NCBI GenBank assembly: GCA_029948255.1
Contig: JALIZF010001882.1
Span: 1,094,013 to 1,158,012, forward strand
Reading direction: 5' to 3'
Length of the DNA stretch: 64,000 nt
Source of the DNA: Telmatactis stephensoni
Lineage: Eukaryota; Cnidaria; Anthozoa; Actiniaria; Isophelliidae
Positions 1-11,157 of the stretch are shown one piece after another. The number at the start of each line of letters is the position of its first letter. The stretch's first letter is position 1. A program made the translations under genes and the position numbers. The notes under the pieces were generated by a model. That model had not been told where the DNA came from and ran no database searches. It saw only the letters and a list, made by a program, of their open reading frames with translations.

Positions 1-519
1 ACTTTTCTTTTCATCCGGGACAGCGGTCCTGATATGGCAAAATACAGACCGGGCGTTAGCCAATCAGAATTCAGGAAATTATCTAGCCATATAATAATTG
101 CTTTTACATTGAAGACTTTGTCCAGATAAGTTTTATTTGTCAACGATCTGAAGCCTTCTGCTCGCCGTGTATTTATAATTTCTCTAGAATATTTAAGCAA
201 AAGAGATCGACCTGAAGAAGACGACCAAAGGACCGTCGAAACGTCGTTGTAGGAAAACATGCACAAACATTCGCCGTGAAACCCTAGAAACGTCAGAAAA
301 ATTAAGTTTTATTTGTGTTTGTACTTTATCAGCACTGACGAGAGAGAACGTTACGTTGAAATAAACAGGAAACGAAAACGGCAATTTCACTCGAATGTTC
401 TTTAGTATTAATATTTGACATGTTTCATTATATTTCATTCACCGTGACCTTAATTTGATGAGTCAGCTAGTCGGTCGATCGGTTGTAGGAAAAACTTGTA
501 ACTTGTCATGATCCGGCGG
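1..519. other. Intergenic, no gene seen
   Basis: No exon with convincing protein similarity is visible on either strand. The stretch is AT-rich and looks like old repeat sequence. Short open frames here have no recognisable motif. Confidence 0.5.
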
Positions 520-1020
520 CTGACAGAGTGGAAGGTATTGACTTTGGTATGCAGGACACATTATCTGAATAAAACAAGTCGAACGTGTGCGGCTTGCAGC
601 GTGGCACAAAAAGTTAAAAGATAAAAATATAAGATACCAAGAAGGTAAGCTCTTTCCGTTGAGATGCACAACAGACTGATTTGGAAGTTGGACCGGAAGC
701 ACGTAAATGAAACGATTAACTGGATGCTAGCCCAGTGTCACAAGCCCGTTCTGCTTGCTTCCACCTACGATTGGCGACCTCTGTGCTTAAACTGAAGTAG
801 AAGTTTGTTTAGTAACACTATAAATTGGAGTATCACATAGGTGCGAAAAAAGACAATCTCTGCTAATGAACAGTACACTACTGAGTCTGCGTATGTTGCT
901 TGCGCTTGTGCTTGCGTCGCTAGTGAAAACCAGGCTTTAAAGGGAATTTATCATGTATACTCTTCACAGATCATTTAATTGATAAGATCTGAGTTTCTAG
1001 CGGTAAAATTCAAGCTTGGT
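520..1020 (+). repeat. Diverged copy of sequence upstream of the gene at 13814
   Basis: Two blocks match the 5' flank of the MAM/SRCR gene. Positions about 640-1010 match 13140-13430: both carry GGTAAGCTCTTTCCGTTGA, GACCTCTGTGCTT and AGATCTGAGTTTCT in the same order. Positions about 545-580 match 13497-13535 around GGACACATTATCTGAAT. The block order differs between the copies. An inverted-repeat element end (ACTGAGTCTGCGTATGTTGC) interrupts the copy at about 870-940. No first coding exon like that at 13814 follows. Confidence 0.6.
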
Positions 1021-2280
1021 TACCAGTCAGTTAAGGATCCGTTACGTTAGCACTTGACCAAACTAAGATCAATGGCCAAAATAACGAATTAAAATCAATG
1101 ACCAAAATCATTTTTGAGAAAGCAGTAAGGGGTTTTTCTACTTTTGATTAAAGTGCCATATCTATAACCCCTATTTTGAAATTTTGAGCAGATAATCACT
1201 TCACAAATGGAAAAGCTAGACGTTTTGAAATTCTCGAATAAGGAGGTCTACTTTTTGAGTTATAAGCATTTGATGTCGGAAAATGTAAATGGCATTTACC
1301 AATTTTTTCTAATTTTGCAACAAGAACGCTCGAGTGAAGTAGGAAGCATTTACCATACTGTGTATTTTAGTAATGAAAATGCTTTGCAAATCATGGGAAA
1401 ACAAGTATATTATCTATATGCATGGTTTCTGTATATTTAATGTTTCCTGACTGAAGTCACCTCATTTGCATTTTTCAGATTTCCAATTCTTAACCCTCGG
1501 AAATGAGATGTTTTTATCCACAAATATTCAACCATAAAACTTTTCCGTTCAGGAAGAAACATTTACCAAAAAATTGAATAAGGGGTTACTGAGCACTTTA
1601 ATAATTTATCTTGACCCTTAATGACAGGTAATCAGGCCTTGAAGGATCTTGCCATGCATCCGATTCATGCTCAATAGTTTAAATAATTTCGCAGTTAATG
1701 CTAGCCTGCGTAGCAGCCCTCCGAAGAGATTGGGATGAGGAGGTGAGCTAGGGCTAGAGGAAGGAAAGAGGCATGCTGCATGTTCACTAAAGATGAACGT
1801 TAGACACTGCCTTAGAGAATTCTTTATACTTTTGGTTTGAACAACGTTTTGCATACGTGTGGGTGTGGGTGGAGGGGGGGGGGGGGGGGGGTTGGTGTAT
1901 CCAATATATTTTAGTCGGGGAAAATTCGGACGTCGGGAAGTTAACATTTACTGTTAAATGTTATCAATAAAACATACAACCAATCTGGTACAAGTTTCTG
2001 TGAAAGTACCATCGTCTTACCCCGATTATCCTTAATTAAACGTACCAAATCATGTGATAGATCTTTAAGCATGGCACTACTGACATAGCATCTTTTTCAG
2101 TCTTTAGCTATATTTTTATAGAAAAGGAAATCGGTACCTGAAGCGGTCTCGATGACACAGTAGCTAAATGGACTCAACGGAGGTTTGGGAAATTTGTAGA
2201 CGTAGAGTCCAGAGCAGTTTTTGACTTCAATGTAAATCAACCATGAACAACAGCTACTGCTATCAGAGTTAAGAAAGCAG
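1021..2280. other. Intergenic, no gene seen
   Basis: No supported exon. There is a run of 19 guanines at about 1873-1891. Open frames here (for example about 1207-1440) are short and have no recognisable domain. Confidence 0.5.
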
Positions 2281-2690
2281 ACCTTCCTCCCGGGGGCGGG
2301 GGACTCCATTATAAAACGATCGGGTATGCTCGTCGTATCTCTTAGGGGTAAAAACCAGCGATTTGGTATCTTTTAGGGTGTTAAAATTGAGGTTTAGAGT
2401 TTTATCATTTCCTGGTCTCTCTTAGGGTATCAAAAGAGCCCATCGCTTACTATTTTGTTCTCAAATGGAAGAAATGTGCCCAACAAAAGCGTTTCGACCC
2501 TTTCAATTTTATGTTCATCACAATTATGTTCATTAGCTTGTTATCGCTGGTATCTCTTAGGGGTTAAAAATCGTCCAGCCACACCCTTCTTAAAGGCTTT
2601 CGGTATCTTTTTGGGGTCAGTAGTTTTTAAAAATTTTCGACGAGCATATACCCAATCGTTTTACAATGGAGTCCCCCGGGACCTTCCTTT
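2281..2690. repeat. Terminal-inverted-repeat element, G-rich ends
   Basis: The left end reads CCGGGGGCGGGGGACTCCAT and continues to ATGCTCGTCG; the right end is its reverse complement. The interior repeats TCTTAGGGGTAAAAA-like modules. It has no coding capacity, so it is a non-autonomous element. A relative with the same ends and TACC...CCCCTAAAAGG modules lies at 43900-44340. Confidence 0.7.
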
Positions 2691-3177
2691 CTACAATGCC
2701 TCCTCAACAGATGGGTGAGCTAAAAAAAGTAAGTGTAAAAAAAAAAAAACGATTTTGTAAATTTTTCATCATTAATTTTGCTAATTAATATAGAGGAAGA
2801 AGTATTCAATCATGGGACTGTTTTAAAGGACACAATTTTCAAAATTAATCTTACGATGAACAAAATGTAAGATAGATAAGCTATATAGTTAAAGAAAATT
2901 GTCAGTGATTAGGATGATAAGTTTCAAGTATTTCATCACAGCTTCAAGTGAAATGGCGTCTCCTAGAACAGCGCACAATTTCGACGCAAGCTTAAATCCA
3001 TAAATTTAATAAAATAGCCAATATAGAGGAAGAAGCACTGCAAACTTCCAATTTAGTCTCTCCCATCATTTGCAGAGCGAGTTGATTTATCAATTTGCGG
3101 TGTCGTTAGGTTAAGTAACAGAAATTAGTTTTGCTTTACCAAGTTTCTGGATTGATCAAGATTGAACTAAGGTATAT

Positions 3178-3605
3178 TAGCCCAAGGGCGGAACCAGGGT
3201 TATTTTAAGAAGGGTATGCAGCGATATAGAAATAGTAAACCATAGGCCTATTCTGGGTCTCTACCCCGCACCGAGGGGAATTGCAGTATAAGGCAATCAT
3301 AGGCGAACTAAGGAATTTTCCAAGAAAATGGAGCATAAACTTAGGCGATATAGAGCAACATAAGGAATTATTGGGCGATCTTAGGCAATGTACATGTAAG
3401 GCGGTATGAGGCAATCTTAGGCGAACTTAGGCGATTTAAGGCAGCTTAAGGACCCAGAATAGGCCTAACCATCCAAAGGATTCAGAGGATATTTTGGAAA
3501 AGCCAAAAATATTTTGGTATATTGAAAAGACAAGAGCCTAAAATCGTCTCTTGTTAGGAATGCATCCCCTGCACCCCTCCCCTAAATCCGCCCTTGGGCG
3601 GCCCG
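3178..3605. repeat. Non-autonomous repeat with short inverted ends
   Basis: It begins CCCAAGGGCGGAACC and ends CGCCCTTGGGCGG. The middle (about 3270-3455) is a run of degenerate copies of a TTAGGCGAAC-like unit. Its right part (GCACCCCTCCCCTAAATCCG) recurs at about 61930-61965 in the NPHP1 gene. Confidence 0.55.
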
Positions 3606-3704
3606 ACTCCGAAATTAAGGCCTACAGTGACGTCACGCAACATAATGCAATTTATATATTCAAAACATTTATATAGTCAAACCACGTGACAAACAAACAC
3701 GTGA

Positions 3705-3825
3705 TCACATAATAATTCTGTCGTAATAATCTTCTTCGTTGATAACATCGTCATAGTCATGATCTGATGTCTCTGAATTCTTGCCAATTGTTCTAAGAAC
3801 CTGAGTGTTATTGGCAGGGGCTTTC
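3705..3825 (-). CDS. Last exon: cytoplasmic tail with paired tyrosine motifs
   Basis: This short exon joins donor AAGAGAAG/GTACGA (4123) to acceptor TTTTTTAG (3826), giving Arg at the junction. Reading on past that donor would stop 34 bases later, after YEIRSAKRDH. The spliced tail has 39 residues after the TM-flanking basic cluster and ends in the acidic stretch DYDDVINEEDYYDRIIM. YDDV-x6-YDRI fits the ITAM spacing (YxxL/I-x6-12-YxxL/I) apart from Val in the first box. Exon lengths sum to 1299 (433 codons), supporting this end over the read-through one. Confidence 0.8.
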
Positions 3826-6800
3826 CTAAAAAATGGAAAGAAAGGAAAAACTTAAAAACAGTGATTTAAGCGGACACCTTTGGGACCTTGTCTAGTGTCC
3901 GGTAAGTAGAAGTTCAATTTACACTAAATAAGTTAAATAAGTTAAGAAATTTTACACTGAGACCTGAGCTATTGTCCGCTGAATCTTAATGTAACTTGAA
4001 TGGTGCCATTTTATGTGGTGATACACGAAGTAGTCATCCAAACGCTTTCAGCGTGTTGCCCCGCGTTTCGGAACGTGTCGCCCATGTCTCAGTGGTCTCG
4101 TTTTGCGCTCCTAATTTCGTACCTTCTCTTTATAAAATAAAAGACTGCTAGTACAGCTAAAACAGCGATTAAGAGAGTCAGCACCACAGCAAAACCAATT
4201 GTCATAGCTAAAGAGAAACCCCCAGACGACCTTGACGGGGTCACTTTCTCTGTGGCTCCAATAACGGTATAGCCTCCGATGCCTTCAGCAGCGCCTTTAT
4301 CTATTGCTTGACGAATGTTGGACCGCTTTATACTAATCGGCTTGCCGTTATTTCTCTTGACGACGACAAACTCGATATACAGGTATCCAGGTGGCGATGA
4401 TTTTCTGGGGTCCACTACGATAATGACGTCATTACTTGAGAATTTGGAGGATTTTTCGCTTGCTTGTTTGGTTCTTGAAGAAAAAAGAAGATACATGCAC
4501 ATAGAAACGGTGTCACTTCTTTAGAAAGAGATACCAAACCATAACTATATTTTACCTGACTGATTTGTCAATACAGTCTTTACAGTATTTGTTAAGCATC
4601 TTTGCTATGGATTCCTTAAACTTCTTTGGATCCCACTGTATTGAAAAAATGGATTATTAGATTAGGAATAAAGCTGCATAATTTTAAAGATCTGACCAGG
4701 ATTTAGACTATGAAGGGCATCTAGTTTTCAAATTTTTCTTGTTGTTATTGCCGAAATTGGAAATTTAAAAATGCAAATCTACCTATCATTGTCTGCATGA
4801 ACAGGGTTGGATTTGGTTGGATTGTATTGGGCTGGGTTGGGTTGGGTTGGGTTGGGTTGGGTTGGGTTGGGTTGGGTTGGGTTGGGTTGGGTTGGGTTGG
4901 CAGCTCTAGGCTACGGTGGCCGAGAAGGTCGGTCCATTCAAAGTCAAAATGCAAAAGTGCTTTAATACAAAATCAATAATCACTGAAAACAAACTTGGGA
5001 GGTTTTTTTTGGCAACTTTTTAGCCACTTCGTATTTGACACTTTCGATTTACACCACTTGGAATTTCCTTACTTCGTATTCACTCACTTTGGCTTTGCTC
5101 ACTTTTGATTTGCTTTGACTCACGCATTAATACTTCGTGTGATGGAACTTTTCGTGGATTTTAGTAACATGCTCAGAACTGTTCTCAGACATGGTGAAAT
5201 TTCAATTTTTCAATTTTCTCTTTTGTCATTAAAATTCATACGCTTTTCATTTTATCAAATAGAAAAAACGCCTAAGAGCTCGTCCAATTTTGAGAACTTT
5301 CAAAACATTACTCGCACCTATGAATTCCGAATTGTACTCAAGATCGTGCGATTTCCTATACTAAAAAAGGAAATTGAAAAAAGAGTACCTTTCTTTAGAA
5401 TTCAATTTAGAAATAAAAACAATAGAATGCAAAACAGAGCAAAATTGTTGGAATTAAGACTTATTTGTACTTGAGAAATAGAATTGCCGAAAATTCTCAC
5501 TGATTTCAACCACAGTCCTTTGCGCGCGGATGCTTTTGCTTTCATTCGGTAACTTGAAGAACTCACATGTCCAAAACTGATCAGAATTTTCGGTATACTG
5601 AAAATAGCTACTGTAATACGAAGGATCGTGGTTGACAGTGATTCTTTAACATGTACATATTAGTTGAGGAGATGCATAGTGTTTACTGATTTATGCACAG
5701 TAGCCGCAATAAATACCTTTTTAATGTCACCCTTTAGAAGTACACTGACCACATTCGAACCTGAATTGTGAAAACCAAAAACTCAGTGTTTACTAAACGA
5801 AACAAAAAAGTCAAAATATTTACTAATCAAAATAAATGACTTACCAATGAATATTTGACATGTTTTACCAGTGTAGTTTTGAGGACACTGACAAATAAAG
5901 CTGTTATCACAGACTATACATTTTCCTTTGTTTTTGCATGGTTTACTACTGCATGGTGTGTATATATCTGTCAAAAAATTGCAAAATGGACGTGTTTATG
6001 AAGTGAAGTAATGGCAGTGGATAAAAGAATTATAAAATTCAAATCAATGTTGAGATATGGAATAGTCAGTGCGGCTATCAAGCTCTCTTTGGGACTGCAA
6101 AAAAGAGGTTCACTTACTCCAAGAATGCGGTGTTGCTTCATTTGGCATAAATATGCAAGCATCGTCAGAGTCGAAGGAAATTTTAATATCGTCAATAAGC
6201 ATCTTTCCTTTGCCAGAGTTATGGATAGCCTTGAACATTATCTTAAAAAAGAGACAAATAGATAAAATAAATGAATATATATTTCTAAAGTTTTTTTTGG
6301 CACGATTTCAAGACACGGCACTAATATAATCAAAGCGCGCGATTCTGATTGGCCAAGAGCTGTTCCAGTTCAAGTATATCGCATATGCTGTAGTACTGTA
6401 ATGTAGTACAGTGTAAATTAGACTTTTCACAAGCCAAATTTTCCAATACATTCATCATCCATAATTCGAACCTCCACTGTCCGCCTCTCCACAATAAACG
6501 GCTGCATTTTGCGTCCTTGTAATCGATCCAATCCATACATTTCACTATCGATATTGAAACCTCTGTTCAACGGCCACCTCTCTACAACGACCACTTTTCG
6601 TTCCCGCCATCGATCTGATCCATACATTTCACAGTCTATGTATATTTAAACCTCTGTACAGCGACCAGTATTTTCCGTCCTCATCATTTATCCAATCCAT
6701 ACATATATTCTATATTGAAACCTGTGCACAACGACCACCTCTGTACAACGACCTCCTCTCTACTAGGGTTACTTTATCGGTCCCCAGGGTGACAGATGTG

Positions 6801-9087
6801 GAAAGGTAAAAGTAAGGGGGGTGTTTTACATGACACTAAGATCATCCTAGCAGGCTAATCATATTAGGTGCTATACACTTACTACATTCTGTTTAGTAGG
6901 ATGATCTTAGTACCCGAAGCGAAGATACAAATTTCCATGTAAACAGAATACAGTAAATGTATAGCAGGTAGGATGATTCGCCTGCTAGGATGATCCTAGC
7001 CGCTAGGATGATCCTAGTGCTAGGATGATCCTAGTGCCATATAAACACCCTCTACATCATCCATATATCTTATTGAATGTGCAACTAATTCACACTTCAA
7101 ACTGAACACTTTTCTAATACCTTATACTGAGTTGCTCCCATGTCACTAAGGGGTATCTGAGCTTTTTTCCACTGTTTCCCAGAGTTGCCTTCCAACTTCC
7201 AAACAAGTATGTCTTTGTACGCGGTGTTCACAGGATCGAGCAAAACATTCATGTTGTCAAAGTAAGTTCCACTTGTTTGGAAATAAAAACGTAAACAAGT
7301 GGCATTTGTGATCGGTATGCTGGTGAAAGAAGCTGTGTTGCCAAGAGATGTTGAAAATTTGGAGAAATCTAAAAACATGTAATGGCCTGCCAAACCATTA
7401 AAAGTGAATGTTAGTCAAAGTAAGCTTTCCACGAGAATTTTCCACTTCCTAGATTATGGGAAAGTGCTTCTGTCTGTTTGTCTGTCTTTTGTTTTTCGTT
7501 TGTTTGTTTGTATGTTTGTTTGAATTTGTCAAGGCTAGGCTTAATGTGTTTTCTCCCACTTTCAACACACCAAATACACCATGCCTTATATTTGGTTTAC
7601 AAAAAACCTCTTCAGTCCACTTTGCAATGATGATGATGTTCTTTGGTTTTTTGTTTTTGTTTTGTTTTACAAACAATTAAGGAGCTCAAGTTCTTTTGTT
7701 GTTGCTTTTATTGTAAACACTGGCGCTCGTTTTGCTGTTGCTGTTGTTGTTTTGTTGGTTTGTTTGTATTGTATTGTATTGTTTTGCAAACAAGTTTGAA
7801 ACATGCTTGGTTTAGCATTCACTTGGTGAGCTTTGTACATCCTCCTTTTGACAACATGCGCTGCATTTTGTTGCATTGGTTTTCTTATCATTTACTTTTT
7901 GTAGCACTCGTTTTCATCTCATTACTCAACTGATATATATAACCCGTTGCGTAATCAGTGAGATGAAAACCCATCTTACCAAGTGTAGGAGAAGGACGTT
8001 GTTTGCATATATACGAATTAGGAAGTCCAAAAAAGCCATATGCTACACCGCAAGGAATATCGTTGAATCTCCCGTTCGATTTTTCTCTAAAATCCATTGC
8101 TCCGCAGTCCTCTTTGTTCCCATTCCATTCATTTGGCTCACCAGGGGCCCAAATGTTGCTCAGTTTCATAATCGAACCGTCGTAATATCTCCACACTTTA
8201 CTTGAGTTGAATTCACGGATGCCTATAGAATATTGTGAAACTCCTGCCTGCCTTTGGCTTTTGACAAACTGCCATTCATCCTTATCACGAATATCCACAA
8301 GCCAAGCGTTCATTCCAAGACATCTTCTCTCGGCATCGTGCCAGGTGATACGTCCAGCGTTATTTTTGAAGTAATAGCAATGATTTTTATAGGTAGACCA
8401 TCCAGCGGGGCATTTGAGGCTCCCCTCTGTAAAGAAAACAGAGAAATAAAGTTGAAAAAAAGAGAAGAGAAGAGAAGAAAAGAAAAGAGGAGAGGAGAGG
8501 AGAGGAGAGGAGAGGAGAGGAGAGGAGAGGAGAGGAGAGGAGAGGAGAGGAGAGGAGAGGAGAGGAGAGGAGAGGAGAGGAGAGGAGAGGCAACATGACG
8601 AAAAGAAATGAAGGAAGAACTGTTGGATATGTAACGCATACCTTTACCAATAGTGTTGTCGGTTACGTATATAGACGCCTTCTTACGAGTCCAACCCCGC
8701 CCCCAGGTTGAGGAACGTAATGTATATCCACATAAATCTTTTTCAAAATTGCATGAATACACTAAGAATAAACAGATCTACATTAACAGGCATCATATTG
8801 ACCAGAATCTTGATCTGATTTAGAATAAAGTAAAAACGAGAGACCATAATAGCCAGAGAGACAAACTCGCTGATTCATGTCTACGCGATGTGCTTGGCGC
8901 TTAAAGCTATTTTTAGTAACAGGAAGTTGACGCCATATGGCGCACCAATAGTAGGCACCGTTCAAACTCAAAAAATAGCCACTGAAAACTGGATCAACCG
9001 CTGTACGCGATACTCACTGTCATTGAAGGCGCAGCCAAACAGCACCACACAAGCACCCAGAATAAGATAGATCATCTCAGACTGCAT
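3705..9087 (-). CDS. Type I membrane protein: MAM (with nested C-type lectin exon), EGF, TM, ITAM-like tail
   Basis: Ten exons: 9087-9018, 8761-8642, 8426-7980, 7386-7121, 6241-6118, 5967-5845, 5610-5567, 4635-4556, 4473-4123, 3825-3705, all with GT-AG borders and agreeing phases. It gives 432 aa without the third exon and 581 aa with it. Residues 1-22 are a signal peptide (ILGACVVLFGCAF). One MAM domain follows, starting YSCNFEKDLCGY and ending MLIDDIKI. Next come an EGF module (PCSSKPCKNKGKC), a membrane-proximal domain beginning WDPKKFKESI (SEA-like by general pattern, not certain), a TM helix at about 361-390 and a 42-residue tail. The 44-nt exon at 5610-5567 was placed because only it supplies the phase 1-to-0 link and has a GTGAGT donor. 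Known: MAM and lectin modules act in adhesion and recognition. Inferred: a cell-surface recognition receptor. Ligand unknown. Confidence 0.85.
4832..4900 (+). repeat. (GGGTT)n tract in an intron
   Basis: Nearly 14 perfect tandem copies of GGGTT lie between the exons at 5567 and 4635 of the membrane-protein gene. The run of G triplets could form a G-quadruplex in single-stranded DNA; in the minus-strand transcript it would be C-rich. Confidence 0.9.
6818..7046. repeat. Inverted-repeat element with repeated CTAGGATGATCCTAG
   Basis: The ends (GGGTGTTTTACATGACACTA and, on the other strand, GGGTGTTTATATGGCACTA) are inverted copies. Inside, the palindrome CTAGGATGATCCTAG or close variants occur about six times. 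No coding capacity. It sits in an intron of the membrane-protein gene. Confidence 0.7.
7980..8426 (-). CDS. C-type lectin domain exon, phase 1-1 cassette
   Basis: A single 447-nt exon encodes a whole long-form C-type lectin domain starting LKCPAGWSTYKNHCYYF. It has ITWHDAERRC, the mannose-type calcium and sugar motif EPN (in WAPGEPNEW), FNDIPC in place of the usual WND-C, and the last cysteine in SYICKQR. It starts after a good pyrimidine tract and CAG and ends CTTG/GTAAGA. Both borders are phase 1, as is the flanking MAM exon junction (8642 to 7386). It can therefore be included or skipped without a frame change. Including it would put the lectin inside the MAM fold. Confidence 0.85.
8459..8590 (+). 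repeat. (GGAGA)n microsatellite
   Basis: More than 20 copies of the pentamer GAGAG/GGAGA lie just upstream (in transcription order) of the lectin exon acceptor at 8427. Read on the minus strand this is a long CTCTC pyrimidine tract placed directly before that 3' splice site. Confidence 0.95.
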
Positions 9088-9555
9088 CTTCCTGAAGTGA
9101 CTGCAAGCAAATGCGACAATGTTTTATTATATAAAAGAAAAACAGCTTCGGTTTTAATTTCTCTTTTATTCTATTCATTCTTGCAACGGCAGCAAAACGG
9201 GGTCATGCAACTTCCTGTCACACCCACAACGTGAACTTATCTTTTCAGTAGACTTCCTCAGCCAGAACCAAGGGGGCTAGTTTTGTCTTGCAAATGATAA
9301 ATATCGTGGCTTGGCGTCAAAAGGAGACTAATGTTCCAAGATCATTCAAAACAATTGTTTTGATATTGATGCTTTTTTATAGTTGATCAAGCATGCATGG
9401 ACATAATTCATGTGGCCAACATGAACTAATGTACTCCGTGGTCGGCTTGCTTAGGCTCAGTCAGTCGTTGTTTTTTTTTTGTTTGTTTGTTTTAAGTAAC
9501 AATAATTATTTTTATACAATGCCATACAATCTAATGTTAACATGACTCCCCTTAG

Positions 9556-9775
9556 GAAGAGAGAGCTGGTACTCGAAAATGAATTATTTGTTTCGAAAGA
9601 CGGTTTGAAAAGAGCTTTTTGGAAGCAAATCACACTTTCCAAAAAGCTTTTCAGTTCAGCCGTCTTTCGAAACAAACAATTCATGACTTCATGACTACTG
9701 GTAGTTCCTCTCGAACTTTCCAGATCTCGAGAGGAAGAGAGAGCTGGTACTCGAGAAGAAATGGTTTGTTTCGAA
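9556..9775. repeat. Foldback element, copy 1
   Basis: GAGAGAGCTGGTACTCGA and TTTCGAAAGACGG arms flank a hairpin (AAAGCTTTTTGGA and its complement). A second copy with the same arms lies at 10608-10830. Neither has coding capacity. Confidence 0.65.
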
Positions 9776-10607
9776 AGACGGGAAAAAACAAGTTCAAGTT
9801 GTTTTTATTTGTTTTTATTTTACTCTATCTCCTTCGTCTTTCGATCAGTTTTTCAAACGGACACCGGGCCCGAAAAAAATTCCAACGTATGTTGTTTTTC
9901 GCTTTAACCCGTCAAGATTGGCACAGATTAATGATTATGAAAATCGCTAAATTTTTACAAGGTAGTTTCGAGAATAATATAATATTTTTAAGTTTTGCAA
10001 GTTAAAACTGCAAGGAAACTTGTAAATTTTCAGTTTTCAAAGTGTCAGCGCGCGTCAATAATTGGCGCCAAAAAGCAATCAGCCAATCAGCATCGTGATG
10101 TACACGGACGGACGCCGGACGGACGGACGGATGGACGGACGGACGTACAGCCGTTGGGCTCCCTGTGTGTCCATGAAAAATCAACAGGATGGGTCGGATG
10201 GGTTACCATTCTTTCTTAGGTATGGTGCTCCACTCGAGCTCCGCTATTACATTTACGTGACCGAGTTTGCCATGCTGTAACATGTCTTCTTTGTCACTGT
10301 TGAACTTAATCAATGAAACACATTTAGTGTGTGTGGCCGACTGCCGGACTAATTGAAATTCCAAAGGGCGTTGTTTATGAAGATTAGACAACCCATGCAA
10401 CCAAACAATTCTCTTACCTTCAAACAATCACATTCATAAGTTGCTGCAAAGTTCACTCCTCGATTTGAGCAATCTACACGAAGTTAAACTGCCTATAAGT
10501 AGCAAAGCTGGTTTCACTTCACTTCACCTTTAAACTTTAAATGATCCAATACAAACTCTCTCAACTGCACGCCAACGTTTGACAGGTAAATTCTTTCTTA
10601 AAAGCTT

Positions 10608-10830
10608 CTTTCAGCCGTCTTCAGTCGAAACAAACAATTAATGACTAATGACCTTTCCTCTCGATCTGCATGTCCGGATCTCGAGAGGAAGAGAGAGCTG
10701 GTACTCGAAAATGAACTATTGTTTGTTTCGAAAGACGGTTTGAAAACAGCTTTTTGGAAAGCAAATTACACTTTCCAAAACTGAAGCTTTTCAGTTCAGC
10801 CGTCTTTCGAGAAAACAATTCGTGACTAAT
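10608..10830. repeat. Foldback element, copy 2
   Basis: It shares with 9556-9775 the arms GAGAGAGCTGGTACTCGA, TTTCGAAAGACGGTTTGA and TTCAGTTCAGCCGTCTTTCGA in the same orientation. The two copies are about 1 kb apart. Confidence 0.65.
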
Positions 10831-11020
10831 GAGAGATACCGACAAATTTCGATTTTTGAAAATTCATAATTTGAATGGTATTTGAACTCTCAGAACATAC
10901 GCCTGTGTTTAAAACACCCTGTATTTACAAATAATTTTCAAATAAATGACCCTCTTGTCTATTGCCAGCGGTTTCCCCATAAAACCCTTGGTACTTCATT
11001 CACCATCAATGATTGTATTA

Positions 11021-11157
11021 TATATTGTATTGTATTGTATTGTATTGTATTGTATTGTATTGTATTGTATTGTATTGCATTGCATTGTATTGTATTGTAT
11101 TGCATTGTTTTGTATTCTATTCTATATATATATATGCTATTGTATTGTATTGTATTG
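11021..11157 (+). repeat. (TATTG)n microsatellite
   Basis: A pentanucleotide run of TATTG with a few variant units (GCATT) and a short TA stretch near 11125-11135. Confidence 0.95.

Noticed and set aside
4832..4900. Interstitial telomere
   Set aside because: The unit is TTGGG, not the animal TTAGGG repeat, and it behaves as an ordinary pentanucleotide microsatellite.
5115..5474. 119-codon plus-strand frame
   Set aside because: It is antisense to an intron of the membrane-protein gene, with low-complexity AT-rich content and no known domain.
7980..8426. Lectin exon as a separate single-exon gene
   Set aside because: It has no own start codon or signal peptide in frame, and its phase-1 splice borders match the surrounding gene.
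8310..8650. Leu-Ser-Ser-Pro repeat frames
   Set aside because: They come from the (GGAGA)n microsatellite; only the MAM and lectin exon pieces at their ends are real.
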